Shown here piece by piece: positions 9,018 through 17,968 of a stretch of 64,000 nucleotides of DNA. The position numbers were made by a program, and so were the translations under genes. The DNA is from Acinetobacter haemolyticus (GTDB lineage Bacteria; Pseudomonadota; Gammaproteobacteria; Pseudomonadales; Moraxellaceae). The DNA is taken from contig NZ_OVCN01000002.1 in the NCBI RefSeq assembly GCF_900406815.1, positions 124,001 to 188,000 on the forward strand, given 5' to 3'. Below the pieces are notes generated by a model. That model did no database searches and was not told the DNA's origin. It worked only from the letters and a program-made list of their open reading frames with translations. Each line of letters begins with the position of its first letter. Position 1 is the stretch's first letter.

Positions 9018-9053
9018 AAGCTTGCCTTATTACGACTCTAAGGCAAGCTTTTA
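9018..9053. terminator. Bidirectional terminator between convergent genes
   Basis: AAGCTTGCCTTA (9018-9029) and TAAGGCAAGCTT (9039-9050) form a perfect 12-bp stem with a 9-base loop between the rightward exported protein gene and leftward baeR. T/A runs are short on both sides. Confidence 0.75.
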
Positions 9054-9055
9054 GA

Positions 9056-9739
9056 TTATTCAGGATATTCAAAACGATAACCTACACCATACACCGCTTG
9101 AATCCATTCATGGCGATTGCCTGTGTCTGCAGCCTCTGAAATCTTACGGCGCAGGTTTTTAATATGGCTATCAATCACACGATCTGCCACATCAAAACTG
9201 TCAGGATTAATGTGATCTAAGAGTTGTGCACGTGAATACACTTGCCCTAAGTGCTCCAAGAACAACTCAAGTAAACGAAACTCAGTTGGTGTCAAAGTTA
9301 ATGCTTTTTGTTGATACCAAATGCGTTGCTGTGCTTTATCGATGCGGAATAAATCATTTTGTTCTGGTTCAGCCTTACGCTCTAAACGACGTAACACCGC
9401 CTGTACACGAGCAACTAATTCTTTTGGACTAAAAGGCTTACAGATATAGTCATCAGCACCCATATTCAAACCCAATACACGATCAATTTCTTCAGTTCGT
9501 GCGGTTACCATAATAATCGGTAAATCTGACTGCTCTCGCACTTTACGGCAAATGGTCAAGCCATCCATACGAGGTACCATCAAATCCAAAATCATCAAAT
9601 TTGGTTTGCGTTGCTGAAATTGAGCATAAGCATCTTGACCATCATGAAACATGCTCACTTCAAAACCAGCAGCTTCTAAATAGTCTCGAACCAGCTGAGC
9701 CAGTTCAACCTCATCTTCCACCAACATAATATGTTTCAT
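9056..9739 (-). CDS. baeR: Two-component response regulator BaeR
   Basis: OmpR-family regulator: an N-terminal receiver with the acidic pair in LVEDE, the phosphoacceptor Asp in MILDLMVPRMDG, and Lys in DDYICKPFSPKE; then a winged-helix DNA-binding domain ending in RVIDSHIKNLRRKI and YGVGYRFEYPE. The sequence closely parallels E. coli BaeR in the IEEID/GADDYICKP region. In A. baumannii BaeSR is tied to AdeABC expression and tigecycline susceptibility; in E. coli it controls spy and mdtABC. The start at 9739 is preferred over 9748 because the AGGA ribosome-binding site abuts the earlier ATG. The partner kinase lies 44 bp upstream. Confidence 0.88.
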   Translation of the reverse strand: MKHIMLVEDEVELAQLVRDYLEAAGFEVSMFHDGQDAYAQFQQRKPNLMILDLMVPRMDGLTICRKVREQSDLPIIMVTARTEEIDRVLGLNMGADDYICKPFSPKELVARVQAVLRRLERKAEPEQNDLFRIDKAQQRIWYQQKALTLTPTEFRLLELFLEHLGQVYSRAQLLDHINPDSFDVADRVIDSHIKNLRRKISEAADTGNRHEWIQAVYGVGYRFEYPE

Positions 9740-9783
9740 GATTTTCATCCTATTTTACGATCCTCAAACTGAGGACAACGACG

Positions 9784-11460
9784 TTATTTAATTTGTTTTG
9801 GGAAAGTCAGTACACAACGTAATCCACCTAATGGGGAATGCTCAAACGTCAGTGCACCGCCTAATGCTTGTGCAAGTTTACTAGAGAGCGCCAAACCTAA
9901 GCCTGTGCCGCCTGTGCTACGTGTTCGTGAATCATCAACACGATAGAATCGCTCACCTAGGCGCGCCAATTGCTCATCACTCACTCCCAATGGACTATCA
10001 TCCACATACAATATCCACTGTTGTTGATCTTGTTGAGTGTGAATCTGTATTTTTCCGCCTTGTTCAGTATAGCGCACACAGTTTCCAAGCAAATTCACAA
10101 TAATCTGTTTAAAGCGATCACGATCTAAAGATAACAATGCTCCCTCACCCGATAGCTTGACCTCGAGTTGGTGTTGTTCAAAAGTAGCTTTAAAATTATC
10201 GACCTCTTGTAGCACAACCTCCCAAGGATTGACCTCAGCAAAGTAACATTTCAGTTGCTGTGCTTCCGCCTGTGCTAAATCAGCCAAATCTTGAGTCAAT
10301 TTCTTTAAACTTGATACCTGACGCATCATTGCCTCAAGATGCTCTGGTGTTGCTTTGCGAATCCCGTCTTGCATCGCCTCAATTTGTGCCTGCAATACTG
10401 CTAATGGTGTTTTTAGCTCATGTGATGTATCTGCTACCCACTGACGACGTGATTGTTCATGCTGATATAATATATCTGCTAAATGATTCAATTGGTTTGA
10501 CAGATCACCAAGTTCATCGTTTCGCTTAATCACCACCTGATGTTGATAATTACCACGGGTTAACTCTAAAGTGGCTTGCAACAAACGTTGAATCGGTTTT
10601 TTAAAATAAGTCGCCATTAACAAGGCCGCAACGAGACTCGATAACAAAGTAAGTGCATAAACCAAAAGTAAATAACGCTTTTGATTACTAAAGAAATTAA
10701 TACTGGAAGCATCATCCTGATCCAAAACTGGTTTGAGGCCTAGATAGCCCACCACTTTTTCATCTACAACAATAGGACGATAGGACAACTGATCCGAAGA
10801 TGGTTCACCGACAATGAATTGTTGATTTTCATTATATAAAGATAGACGAGAACTTAATCCCAAACGATCGGGTATTGATACAAAACGTTTTTTTGCTTGT
10901 GTATTTAAATTGGCGGCACTGGATTTGTTTTCCTGACTCCCCTCCGATCCTTCTTTTTTCAAACGGAACTGGCTTGGACTTAATGGAAAACGTAATCCCT
11001 CAAACGGCTGATATTCTGAGGGTAAATTTTGTTTTAAAACCTGTAATTCTTCTTCATTAAAAATCTGCCGACTTCTGATCTCCGCATTATTTTGCGTCAA
11101 CGTTGGTGAAAGATTTAATAAGGTATGATCATTAAAATAACGTTGTTGTAAGGCAATATCATACTGTCTACGTAACCACCACTGTGAGAGACGGTCATAA
11201 TCATCTGGCGCCGCTGTTCCTTCAATTTGCAGAATTTGAGCCTGAATCGCATTGCCCCAGTCATGGTATATTCTGTAGACATTGCCAAGATTGGCAATCA
11301 GACGATCCAACTTCTGCATTTCAACATCAGCCACATAACGTGCAAAGTTTTTTTGCATCGTCCAATGCAACACACCTAAGCTAATCGTCGCGATCAGCAA
11401 AGTCGTCAGCAACACAGTGAGAAATAAGCGTAAAGCGATCGGAACACGACGAACATTCAA
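9784..11460 (-). CDS. baeS: Envelope-stress sensor histidine kinase BaeS
   Basis: Membrane histidine kinase partner of BaeR. Domains in order: N-terminal TM helix (LFLTVLLTTLLIATISLGVL), a large periplasmic sensor region to about residue 260, a second TM (YLLLVYALTLLSSLVAALLMA), a HAMP linker, a DHp domain with WVADTSHELKTPLAVL carrying the phosphoacceptor His, and a catalytic ATPase domain with N-box (IIVNLLGNCVRYT) and G-box (GGTGLGLALSSKL). At 558 residues it is longer than E. coli BaeS because of the sensor region, matching the Acinetobacter form. It faces away from the small lipoprotein gene, and the 131-bp gap probably holds divergent promoters. Confidence 0.88.
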   Translation of the reverse strand: MNVRRVPIALRLFLTVLLTTLLIATISLGVLHWTMQKNFARYVADVEMQKLDRLIANLGNVYRIYHDWGNAIQAQILQIEGTAAPDDYDRLSQWWLRRQYDIALQQRYFNDHTLLNLSPTLTQNNAEIRSRQIFNEEELQVLKQNLPSEYQPFEGLRFPLSPSQFRLKKEGSEGSQENKSSAANLNTQAKKRFVSIPDRLGLSSRLSLYNENQQFIVGEPSSDQLSYRPIVVDEKVVGYLGLKPVLDQDDASSINFFSNQKRYLLLVYALTLLSSLVAALLMATYFKKPIQRLLQATLELTRGNYQHQVVIKRNDELGDLSNQLNHLADILYQHEQSRRQWVADTSHELKTPLAVLQAQIEAMQDGIRKATPEHLEAMMRQVSSLKKLTQDLADLAQAEAQQLKCYFAEVNPWEVVLQEVDNFKATFEQHQLEVKLSGEGALLSLDRDRFKQIIVNLLGNCVRYTEQGGKIQIHTQQDQQQWILYVDDSPLGVSDEQLARLGERFYRVDDSRTRSTGGTGLGLALSSKLAQALGGALTFEHSPLGGLRCVLTFPKQIK

Positions 11461-11591
11461 AATTTAAGTCTCAATATTGTTCTACTTATGAATTGTACCC
11501 AACATGCTTGAAAAAAACTCTCCATTGTTTCTTCATCTTTATTATTTAATCTTTATTCATTAAATCACAATCGATGATACTGGATAAAACA

Positions 11592-11960
11592 ATGAACAAA
11601 ACTAAACTTATTTTGATGACGGCACTCCTTGGTTCTACTGTGGGCTTAGCAGCTTGCCAATCGACACCAGCACAAAAACCATCAATGCAAGATCAACATC
11701 ACCCTCATCCTAAACGCGAACTTACACCAGAACAACGGGCTGAGTGGCAAGCCAAACGTGAACAACGCCTACAATACCGTGAACAGATGCGAGCAAAGCA
11801 TCAAGCTGAACGAGCGAAAATAGAGCAGGCTTGTCAAGGAAAAAAGATTGGTGAGCGCGTCAATGTTCAGTTAAATAACCGAGTAATCGAAGGGACTTGT
11901 GAAGTACGCTTTACCCCTGATAAATCACAATTTAAAAGACAAAACCATGCAACAACCTAA
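11592..11960 (+). CDS. Small lipoprotein with Spy-like LTPEQ motif, divergent from baeSR
   Basis: Predicted lipoprotein of about 122 residues with a signal segment (LILMTALLGSTVGLAAC) and lipobox Cys. The mature part is a highly charged helix starting LTPEQRAEWQAKREQRL, rich in Arg, Gln, Lys and Glu, then a short segment with two Cys (ACQGKKIG and EGTCEVRF) that could pair. The LTxxQ motif recalls the periplasmic chaperones Spy and CpxP, but only one copy is present and the protein is short. ATG 11592 is favoured by GGAT a few bases upstream. Its position divergent from baeSR suggests it may be a BaeR target. Function is inferred, not established. Confidence 0.7.
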   Translation: MNKTKLILMTALLGSTVGLAACQSTPAQKPSMQDQHHPHPKRELTPEQRAEWQAKREQRLQYREQMRAKHQAERAKIEQACQGKKIGERVNVQLNNRVIEGTCEVRFTPDKSQFKRQNHATT

Positions 11961-12286
11961 ACTCAAGTATCTAGAGCACAGGCGCCTTTGAGCGCCTTTT
12001 TTATTGACATAATTTAGTATAAAAATCACATTTATGCACCTTTACACAGCTGCTTACGATTTTAGCGATCGAAATTAAGTAAAAACCTAAAAAAACACAT
12101 ACAATCTCAAGGCTTAAACAGGCTACATAACAATCTTTGACTTAGCAGTCACTAAGAAATGACCTGTAATAGCTTGTACCGAACTATAACTTGTTGCACG
12201 ATTAGCGGTACAAAATGGTGCCATTGGGCACATTTATCATTGACTAAGATTATAACTCTGGTTTCACCAGTATTGAGGAACCCGCT
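11961..12286. other. 326-bp intergenic region before the acyl-CoA dehydrogenase genes
   Basis: Contains the terminator at 11980-12003, then AT-rich DNA with no convincing gene. Two inverted repeats are visible: GTACCG (12176-12181) with CGGTAC (12206-12211), and GTGCC/GGCAC around 12219-12231. They may be operator sites for the fatty-acid gene downstream. No confident promoter was assigned. Confidence 0.5.
11980..12003 (+). terminator. Terminator after the small lipoprotein gene
   Basis: AGGCGC (11980-11985) pairs with GCGCCT (11992-11997), followed by a T-run (TTTTTTATT). Confidence 0.75.
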
Positions 12287-14089
12287 ATGCCACAATACAA
12301 AGCACCCTTACGTGATATGCAGTTCGTATTGCACGAATTATTAAATGCTGAAGCACACTATGCAAAACTGCCTGCATTTCAAGGCACCGTAAGCCGTGAA
12401 TTGGTTGATCAATATTTAGAAGCAGCGGCTGATTTCTGTGAGAATGAGCTTTCTCCATTAAACCAAGTGGGTGACCGTGAAGGTTGTACTTGGAATGACG
12501 GTGTTGTGACTACGCCTACAGGTTTTAAAGAAGCGTATCAAAAATATATCGAACTTGGTTTCCCATCACTTTCTGCAGATGAAGAATTTGGCGGACAAGC
12601 ATTACCAAACTCTTTAGGGATCACCATCTCTGAAATGGTAGGTACAGCAAACTGGTCTTGGGGTATGTACCCAGGTCTTTCTCACGGTGCTGTACGTACT
12701 TTAGAACACCATGGTTCTGACGAGCAAAAAGCAACTTACTTACCAAACCTTGTTTCAGGTGTTTGGACAGGTACGATGTGTTTGACTGAATCTCATGCAG
12801 GTTCAGACCTTGGTATTATCCGTACCAAAGCAGAACCAAATGACGATGGTAGCTACGCAATCTCTGGCGAGAAAATCTTTATCTCTGCTGGTGAACATGA
12901 CATGGCTGACAATATCATCCATATCGTTCTTGCACGTTTACCAGGTGCGCCAAAAGGCACTAAAGGTATTTCATTATTCATCGTTCCTAAATTCAACTTA
13001 AATGCAGATGGTTCTATTGGTGAACGTAATGCAGTTCGTTGTGGTTCGATTGAACATAAAATGGGTATCCATGGTAACGCAACATGTGTAATCAACTTTG
13101 ATAAAGCAAAAGGTTACTTAATCGGACCTGAAAACCGTGGCTTAAACTGCATGTTCACATTTATGAACACTGCACGTATCGGTACTGCAGTTCAAGGTTT
13201 ATCTGCTTCTGAATCTTCTTTCCAAGGCGCTTTGGCTTATGCGAAAGATCGCTTAGCAATGCGTTCACTTTCTGGTCCTAAAGCACCTGAAAAAGAAGCA
13301 GATCCAATCATTGTTCACCCAGCTGTTCGCAACATGCTTTTAACTCAAAAGTCATTTGCTGAAGGTGGTCGTGCACTGGTTTACTTATTGGCTCAATATG
13401 CTGATATCGTTGAAAAAGGCGAAACAGAAGAAGAACGTAAGTTTGCTGACAACATCCTATCTTTGTTAACGCCAATTGCTAAAGCGTTCTTAACTGAAAC
13501 TGGTTCTGAATCTGCGAAGCACGGTGTACAAGTATTTGGTGGTCACGGCTTCATTTCTGAACACGGTATGGAGCAAATCGTACGTGATACACGTATTGCT
13601 TGCTTATACGAAGGCACAACTGAGATCCAAGCACTTGACTTGTTAGGTCGTAAAGTATTGCAAACTCAAGGTGCAATGCTGAAAGATTTCACCAAGATCA
13701 TCCATAAATTTGTTGAAGCGAACAAAGACAATGCAGCAATGCAAGAGTTCGTTGCGCCATTGGCTGCTGCTAACAAAGAATGGGGCGACATCACCATGCA
13801 AATTGGTATGCGCGCAATGCAAAATCCTGATGAAGTGGGTGCAGCTGCAGTTGATTACTTATACTTCGCTGGCTATGTAACGCTTGCTTACCTATGGGCA
13901 CGTATGGCGCTTGTAGCACAAGAGAAATTGGCTGAAGGCACAACTGATGTAGACTTCTACAATGCGAAAATTACTACTGCACGCTTCTACTTCAAGAAGA
14001 TCTTGCCACGTATTCGCTCTCACGTAGACGTTCTTTCAACAGGTGTTGAGCCATTGTTTGAACTTGACGCGGAACACTTCGCGTTCTAA
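12287..14089 (+). CDS. Acyl-CoA dehydrogenase, long (about 600-residue) subfamily, copy 1
   Basis: FAD enzyme catalysing alpha,beta-dehydrogenation of an acyl-CoA, the first step of beta-oxidation. The N-terminal helical domain is followed by the FAD/substrate region with TGTMCLTESHAGSDLG, then the C-terminal helical domain with FGGHGFISEHGMEQIVRDTR and YEGTTEIQALDLLGRK, whose Glu is the expected catalytic base. An extra C-terminal domain of about 120 residues marks the long subfamily, which also contains the DmdC-like 3-methylmercaptopropionyl-CoA dehydrogenases. The substrate cannot be deduced. The ribosome-binding site TGAGGAA precedes ATG 12287. A close paralog follows 160 bp downstream. 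Confidence 0.93.
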   Translation: MPQYKAPLRDMQFVLHELLNAEAHYAKLPAFQGTVSRELVDQYLEAAADFCENELSPLNQVGDREGCTWNDGVVTTPTGFKEAYQKYIELGFPSLSADEEFGGQALPNSLGITISEMVGTANWSWGMYPGLSHGAVRTLEHHGSDEQKATYLPNLVSGVWTGTMCLTESHAGSDLGIIRTKAEPNDDGSYAISGEKIFISAGEHDMADNIIHIVLARLPGAPKGTKGISLFIVPKFNLNADGSIGERNAVRCGSIEHKMGIHGNATCVINFDKAKGYLIGPENRGLNCMFTFMNTARIGTAVQGLSASESSFQGALAYAKDRLAMRSLSGPKAPEKEADPIIVHPAVRNMLLTQKSFAEGGRALVYLLAQYADIVEKGETEEERKFADNILSLLTPIAKAFLTETGSESAKHGVQVFGGHGFISEHGMEQIVRDTRIACLYEGTTEIQALDLLGRKVLQTQGAMLKDFTKIIHKFVEANKDNAAMQEFVAPLAAANKEWGDITMQIGMRAMQNPDEVGAAAVDYLYFAGYVTLAYLWARMALVAQEKLAEGTTDVDFYNAKITTARFYFKKILPRIRSHVDVLSTGVEPLFELDAEHFAF

Positions 14090-14122
14090 TCATAGATTAG
14101 AATGAGATGCAACGTTCATCAC

Positions 14123-14159
14123 AAAAAAAGGACTGGTCAGTTTTGACCGTCCTTTTTTT
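14123..14159 (+). terminator. Terminator between the two acyl-CoA dehydrogenase genes
   Basis: AAAAAAAGGAC and GTCCTTTTTTT, extended by GGTCA/TGACC around a 4-base loop, form a long stem with a T-run. The two paralogs are therefore probably separate transcription units. Confidence 0.85.
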
Positions 14160-14249
14160 GTTTAATCAATGCTAAATTTACCTTATTCATTTATTTGTTC
14201 GTTTTATTTGATCACTTTGCACATCAACTGTGCGTAGAAGGGAACGATT

Positions 14250-16031
14250 ATGCCAATTTACAATGCTCCTTTAGCAGACATGAAATTCATCTTAAATGAT
14301 GTATTTAAAGCAGAACAATTTTGGCAGTCTAATGAGAAACTTGCTCATGTAGATGCTGCAACCGCAGAAGCAATTTTAGAAGAAATGGCAAAATTTGCCC
14401 AAAACGTTACTCACCCATTGAACCGTACAGGTGATGAAGAAGGCGCGCGTTGGGAAAATGGCGATGTATTTACACCTGCTGGTTTTAAAGAAGCTTTCCG
14501 TCAATACGCTGAAGGCGGCTGGATCGGCTTAGGTGCGGATGAAGAATGGGGCGGTCAAGGCATGCCAAAAATGCTCACCGTTCTTTCTGATGAGATGTTG
14601 TTCGCAACCAATCCATCATTCATGCTCTACCCGCTTCTTTCAGTGGGTGCAGGTATGGCATTAAATAGCTATGCATCACAAGAGCAAAAAGAAACTTATC
14701 TACCTAAAATCTATTCAGGTGAATGGTCAGGCACCATGTGCTTAACTGAACCACATGCAGGTACAGATTTAGGGATTATCAAAACTAAAGCTGAGCGCAA
14801 CGAAGACGGTACTTATAATATTACTGGTACTAAAATCTTCATCACTGGCGGTGATAACGACCTAGCTGAAAACATCATTCACTTGGTTCTTGCAAAAACG
14901 CCTGATGCGCCAGCTGGTTCACGTGGTATTTCTTTATTTATCGTACCAAAATTCCTGGTAAATGAAGATGGTTCTTTAGGTGAACGCAATCCAGTAGGTC
15001 CTGGTTCAATCGAACACAAAATGGGGATCAAAGCATCTGCGACTTGTGTCATGAACTTTGACGGTGCAAAAGGCTACCTCGTTGGTAAAGAAAACGAAGG
15101 TCTTGCAGCGATGTTCGTGATGATGAACTACGAACGTTTGTCTATGGGTATCCAAGGTCTTGGTGCTTCTGAATTTGCTTACCAAAATGCAGCACAGTAT
15201 GCGACTGATCGTCTACAAGGCCGTAGCGCAGCTGGGGTTCAATCTCCAAACAAACCTGCTGACAGCATCTTAGTTCACGGCGATGTACGTCGTATGTTGC
15301 TCAATGTACGTGCTAACAATGAAGCATCTCGTGCATTTGCAGTTTACGTTGGTCAACAACTTGATATCACTAAGTTCTCAACTGATCCAGAAGCAGTGAA
15401 AAAAGCCAATGATCGCGTTGCATTGTTAACCCCAATTGCAAAAGCATATCTTACTGATACCGCATTCCAAGCTACTTTAGATGCACAAATGGTATTTGGT
15501 GGTCACGGCTATATCCGTGAATGGGGTATGGAACAATGTATTCGTGATCTTCGTATTGCTCAAATCTACGAAGGCACCAACGGCGTTCAGTCTCAGGATT
15601 TAATTGGTCGTAAAGTGATTAAAAATGGCGGTGCTTTCATCGCTGAATATATTGCTGAAATCCGTGATTTTGCAAACACATTAGATGCTGATTTGAACTT
15701 CATTAAAGATGCGACTTTAGATGCAGCAACAGAAATTGAAGCGGTTACTCAATTTATCATTGAACAAGCGGCTGAAAATGTAGAGTTCCCGAACTCAGCT
15801 GCGGTCGATTATTTACATGCGGTTGGTTTACTCAGCTTCGCATATATGTTCGCGAAAATCGCTGCTGCTGCGAAAGACAAATCTGGTGAATTCTACCAAA
15901 GCAAGCTCGCTTTAGCTCAGTACTTCGTAACACGTATTTTGCCTGAGTTAGAATCACGCATTAAGAAAGTTGAAGCAGGTTCTGATTTAATCATGGGCTT
16001 TAGCGAAGATTACTTCACGAATCAAGCTTAA
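14250..16031 (+). CDS. Acyl-CoA dehydrogenase, long subfamily, copy 2
   Basis: Paralog of the preceding gene with the same domain plan and 593 residues: SGTMCLTEPHAGTDLG in the FAD/substrate domain, FGGHGYIREWGMEQCIRDLR and YEGTNGVQSQDLIGRK with the catalytic Glu, and the extra C-terminal domain. The two proteins start almost identically (MPQYKAPLRDM and MPIYNAPLADM), consistent with tandem duplication, but they have diverged clearly along the whole length, suggesting different acyl-chain preferences. It has its own ribosome-binding region (AAGGGAACG before ATG) and is followed by a strong terminator. Confidence 0.93.
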   Translation: MPIYNAPLADMKFILNDVFKAEQFWQSNEKLAHVDAATAEAILEEMAKFAQNVTHPLNRTGDEEGARWENGDVFTPAGFKEAFRQYAEGGWIGLGADEEWGGQGMPKMLTVLSDEMLFATNPSFMLYPLLSVGAGMALNSYASQEQKETYLPKIYSGEWSGTMCLTEPHAGTDLGIIKTKAERNEDGTYNITGTKIFITGGDNDLAENIIHLVLAKTPDAPAGSRGISLFIVPKFLVNEDGSLGERNPVGPGSIEHKMGIKASATCVMNFDGAKGYLVGKENEGLAAMFVMMNYERLSMGIQGLGASEFAYQNAAQYATDRLQGRSAAGVQSPNKPADSILVHGDVRRMLLNVRANNEASRAFAVYVGQQLDITKFSTDPEAVKKANDRVALLTPIAKAYLTDTAFQATLDAQMVFGGHGYIREWGMEQCIRDLRIAQIYEGTNGVQSQDLIGRKVIKNGGAFIAEYIAEIRDFANTLDADLNFIKDATLDAATEIEAVTQFIIEQAAENVEFPNSAAVDYLHAVGLLSFAYMFAKIAAAAKDKSGEFYQSKLALAQYFVTRILPELESRIKKVEAGSDLIMGFSEDYFTNQA

Positions 16032-16043
16032 TTAAAACAGACT

Positions 16044-16076
16044 AAAAAAACGCCTGATCTTTCAGGCGTTTTTTTT
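16044..16076. terminator. Terminator after acyl-CoA dehydrogenase copy 2
   Basis: AAAAAAACGCCTGA pairs with TCAGGCGTTTTTTT around a short loop. A-run and T-run flank both sides, so it can serve the convergent LysR gene as well. Confidence 0.88.
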
Positions 16077-16093
16077 AAACAAAAAAAATCATT

Positions 16094-16990
16094 TTAGCGT
16101 TTTAATTTTTCTACTAAAAAATCTGCCGTAATATTTACGCTCGGTAATAGTCCACGCCTAGTGAGCATTAACAAACTTGTCGTTACGCCGCCTGCCGACC
16201 AGTCAGGTAAAACATTGACCAAACATCCATTTGAGAGTTCATGGGCACAAAAGGTTTCTGGTAACAATGTAATGCCGATTCCCCGCTTCGCCGCGCCCTT
16301 TAACACTTCTGACTCATTTGCCATAAAGCGAATATTCGGTTGAACAATGACTTTTTCGCCCGTCACATGTTGAAAATGCCAAGGATTCATTTGCAGATCA
16401 GACCATAAACCTTGATGATTGACCAAATCTTTTGGCGAATTTATTGATGGCGATTTTATTAAATAAGCGGGTGACGCAACTGCAATGATCTTTTCACTAG
16501 TCAACACGCGTTGAATTAACCCAGAGTCTGGCAAAGGCTGGAAATGACTTCGGATCACAATGTCAAAGTTCTCGCTCATCACATCGACAAAACGATCAGT
16601 GACTTCTAATTGTATCAACAACTTTGGATAACGTTCTGCCAGTTCAGGTAAGTAATCAGACAAAATATACTGTGCAACAGGTACCGAAGCACTCAACCTG
16701 ACCACACCACTTGGCTCTTGCTGCTGCATTAATAAGCTTTCTTCAGCATAACGAAATTCATCTACGGCATTTTTAGCATGTTGATAAAAAAGCTTACCTG
16801 CTTCACTTAATACAAAGCTACGTGAACTACGATGAATCAAGGTGAGACCCAACTTATTTTCTAGTGCAGCGACACGCTTACTTATGGTTGATTTGGGCAA
16901 ATTGAGTTGCTTAGCTGCAGCGGAAAAACCTTGATATTCAACAGCCACCACAAATAGAAAAACATCATTTAGATTTTGTCTGAGTAACAT
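16094..16990 (-). CDS. LysR-family transcriptional regulator
   Basis: The N-terminal winged helix-turn-helix reads FSAAAKQLNLPKSTISKRVAALENKLG (about residues 21-47), the standard LysR DNA-binding motif, followed by the linker helix and a periplasmic-binding-protein-like effector domain (residues about 90-298). The form with LNDVFLFVVAVEYQGFSAAAK is typical of LysR proteins that regulate a divergent glutathione-transferase or oxidoreductase gene. Here the divergent neighbour is a glutathione transferase 105 bp away, its likely target. The effector is unknown. Confidence 0.9.
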   Translation of the reverse strand: MLLRQNLNDVFLFVVAVEYQGFSAAAKQLNLPKSTISKRVAALENKLGLTLIHRSSRSFVLSEAGKLFYQHAKNAVDEFRYAEESLLMQQQEPSGVVRLSASVPVAQYILSDYLPELAERYPKLLIQLEVTDRFVDVMSENFDIVIRSHFQPLPDSGLIQRVLTSEKIIAVASPAYLIKSPSINSPKDLVNHQGLWSDLQMNPWHFQHVTGEKVIVQPNIRFMANESEVLKGAAKRGIGITLLPETFCAHELSNGCLVNVLPDWSAGGVTTSLLMLTRRGLLPSVNITADFLVEKLKR

Positions 16991-16997
16991 ACGTCAA

Positions 16998-17015
16998 TGT
17001 CCATATATGTAGACA
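16998..17015. promoter_or_regulatory. Candidate LysR operator
   Basis: TGTCCATATATGTAGACA is an interrupted palindrome with TGTC/GACA ends, located 8 bp upstream of the lysR start in the divergent lysR-gst gap. Its position suits autoregulation and control of the transferase gene. The call is by position and symmetry only. Confidence 0.45.
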
Positions 17016-17095
17016 ATAAGTTGCAGCATACCTGACTATTCGAAACTTTCCTGTCGTTTTATGATGATTTTACATCACATAAAAGAGTAATCATC

Positions 17096-17806
17096 ATGTC
17101 AGTTTTAACCTTATTTTATGGTATCCCTTCAGGCTGTTCATTTGGTTCAATCGTTGCATTGGAATGGTCAGGTGTACCCTATCAACTGTGTAGAATCGAG
17201 ATACCTGCTCAAAGCCATACCGAAGCATATTATCCAATCAATCCACTGGGTGAAACGCCCGCACTCATTTATGACGATGGCATAGTTGTCAATGAAACGA
17301 TGGCGATCTTGAACCATATAACGGCAAAAAGCTCAAATCCGGCTTTTCATTATCAACAAGGGACTGAAGCATTTAATCTGTTTAATCAAAAACTCGCTTT
17401 TTTGAATACCACCTTATTCAATGCCTTTGCTCCATTGTGGTATTGCGTTGAGCACACTATGCCAGAAGATTCTAAACAGGTACTCCAAGATTATGGAAAA
17501 GTCTTAGTGGAAAAGGCATTTACTGCTTTAGAAGCCGCTTTAACACACCACACTTGGCTGATGGGAGATCAACTATCTTTTGCCGACGGTTACTACGCAG
17601 GCATAGCACGATGGTTAAAATATCATAATGTCATTGATATTCATCGTTTTCCAAATTGCCATCGCCTTTATCAGGAACTGCAAAATCAAGCAGCCGTTCA
17701 ATTTGCGCATGCGATTGAACAACAACACCAAGCAGAGAGTTCTGGTCAGTTTTTAGGTCATATATCTCTTGAAGAGATCTATCAACAGTACCCAGGTCTA
17801 AAATAG
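17096..17806 (+). CDS. Glutathione S-transferase family protein
   Basis: Cytoplasmic GST-fold protein. The N-terminal thioredoxin-like domain begins LTLFYGIPSGCSFGSIVALEW and includes the conserved cis-Pro segment INPLGETPALIYDDG and NETMAIL (Glu-Thr binding the gamma-glutamyl group). The helical C-terminal domain contains LMGDQLSFADGYYAGIARWL, matching the conserved N-capping box (SxAD). At 236 residues it is full length. Its substrate is unknown; control by the divergent LysR regulator is likely. Confidence 0.88.
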   Translation: MSVLTLFYGIPSGCSFGSIVALEWSGVPYQLCRIEIPAQSHTEAYYPINPLGETPALIYDDGIVVNETMAILNHITAKSSNPAFHYQQGTEAFNLFNQKLAFLNTTLFNAFAPLWYCVEHTMPEDSKQVLQDYGKVLVEKAFTALEAALTHHTWLMGDQLSFADGYYAGIARWLKYHNVIDIHRFPNCHRLYQELQNQAAVQFAHAIEQQHQAESSGQFLGHISLEEIYQQYPGLK

Positions 17807-17822
17807 TCTTTCATCCCAATTA

Positions 17823-17858
17823 TAGAACTGCCGAAGTTATTGGATTGAGGCAGTTCTA
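17823..17858 (+). terminator. Probable terminator after the glutathione transferase gene
   Basis: TAGAACTGCC (17823-17832) and GGCAGTTCTA (17849-17858) form a perfect 10-bp stem with a 16-base loop; only a weak T-rich tail follows. Confidence 0.55.
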
Positions 17859-17929
17859 TCTATCGACTTTTATAAAAGCATTCTGGAACTTGTATAATGT
17901 GCTTAATCTCAAGAGATTGATTTAATATA

Positions 17930-17953
17930 AAAAAAGCAGACCTAAGCCTGCTT
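17930..17953 (-). terminator. Terminator for the first RcnB-like gene
   Basis: On the minus strand AAGCAG pairs with CTGCTT across an 8-base loop and is followed by a run of T (plus-strand A-run 17929-17935). Confidence 0.6.
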
Positions 17954-17968
17954 GAATTCAGTTTCTGA

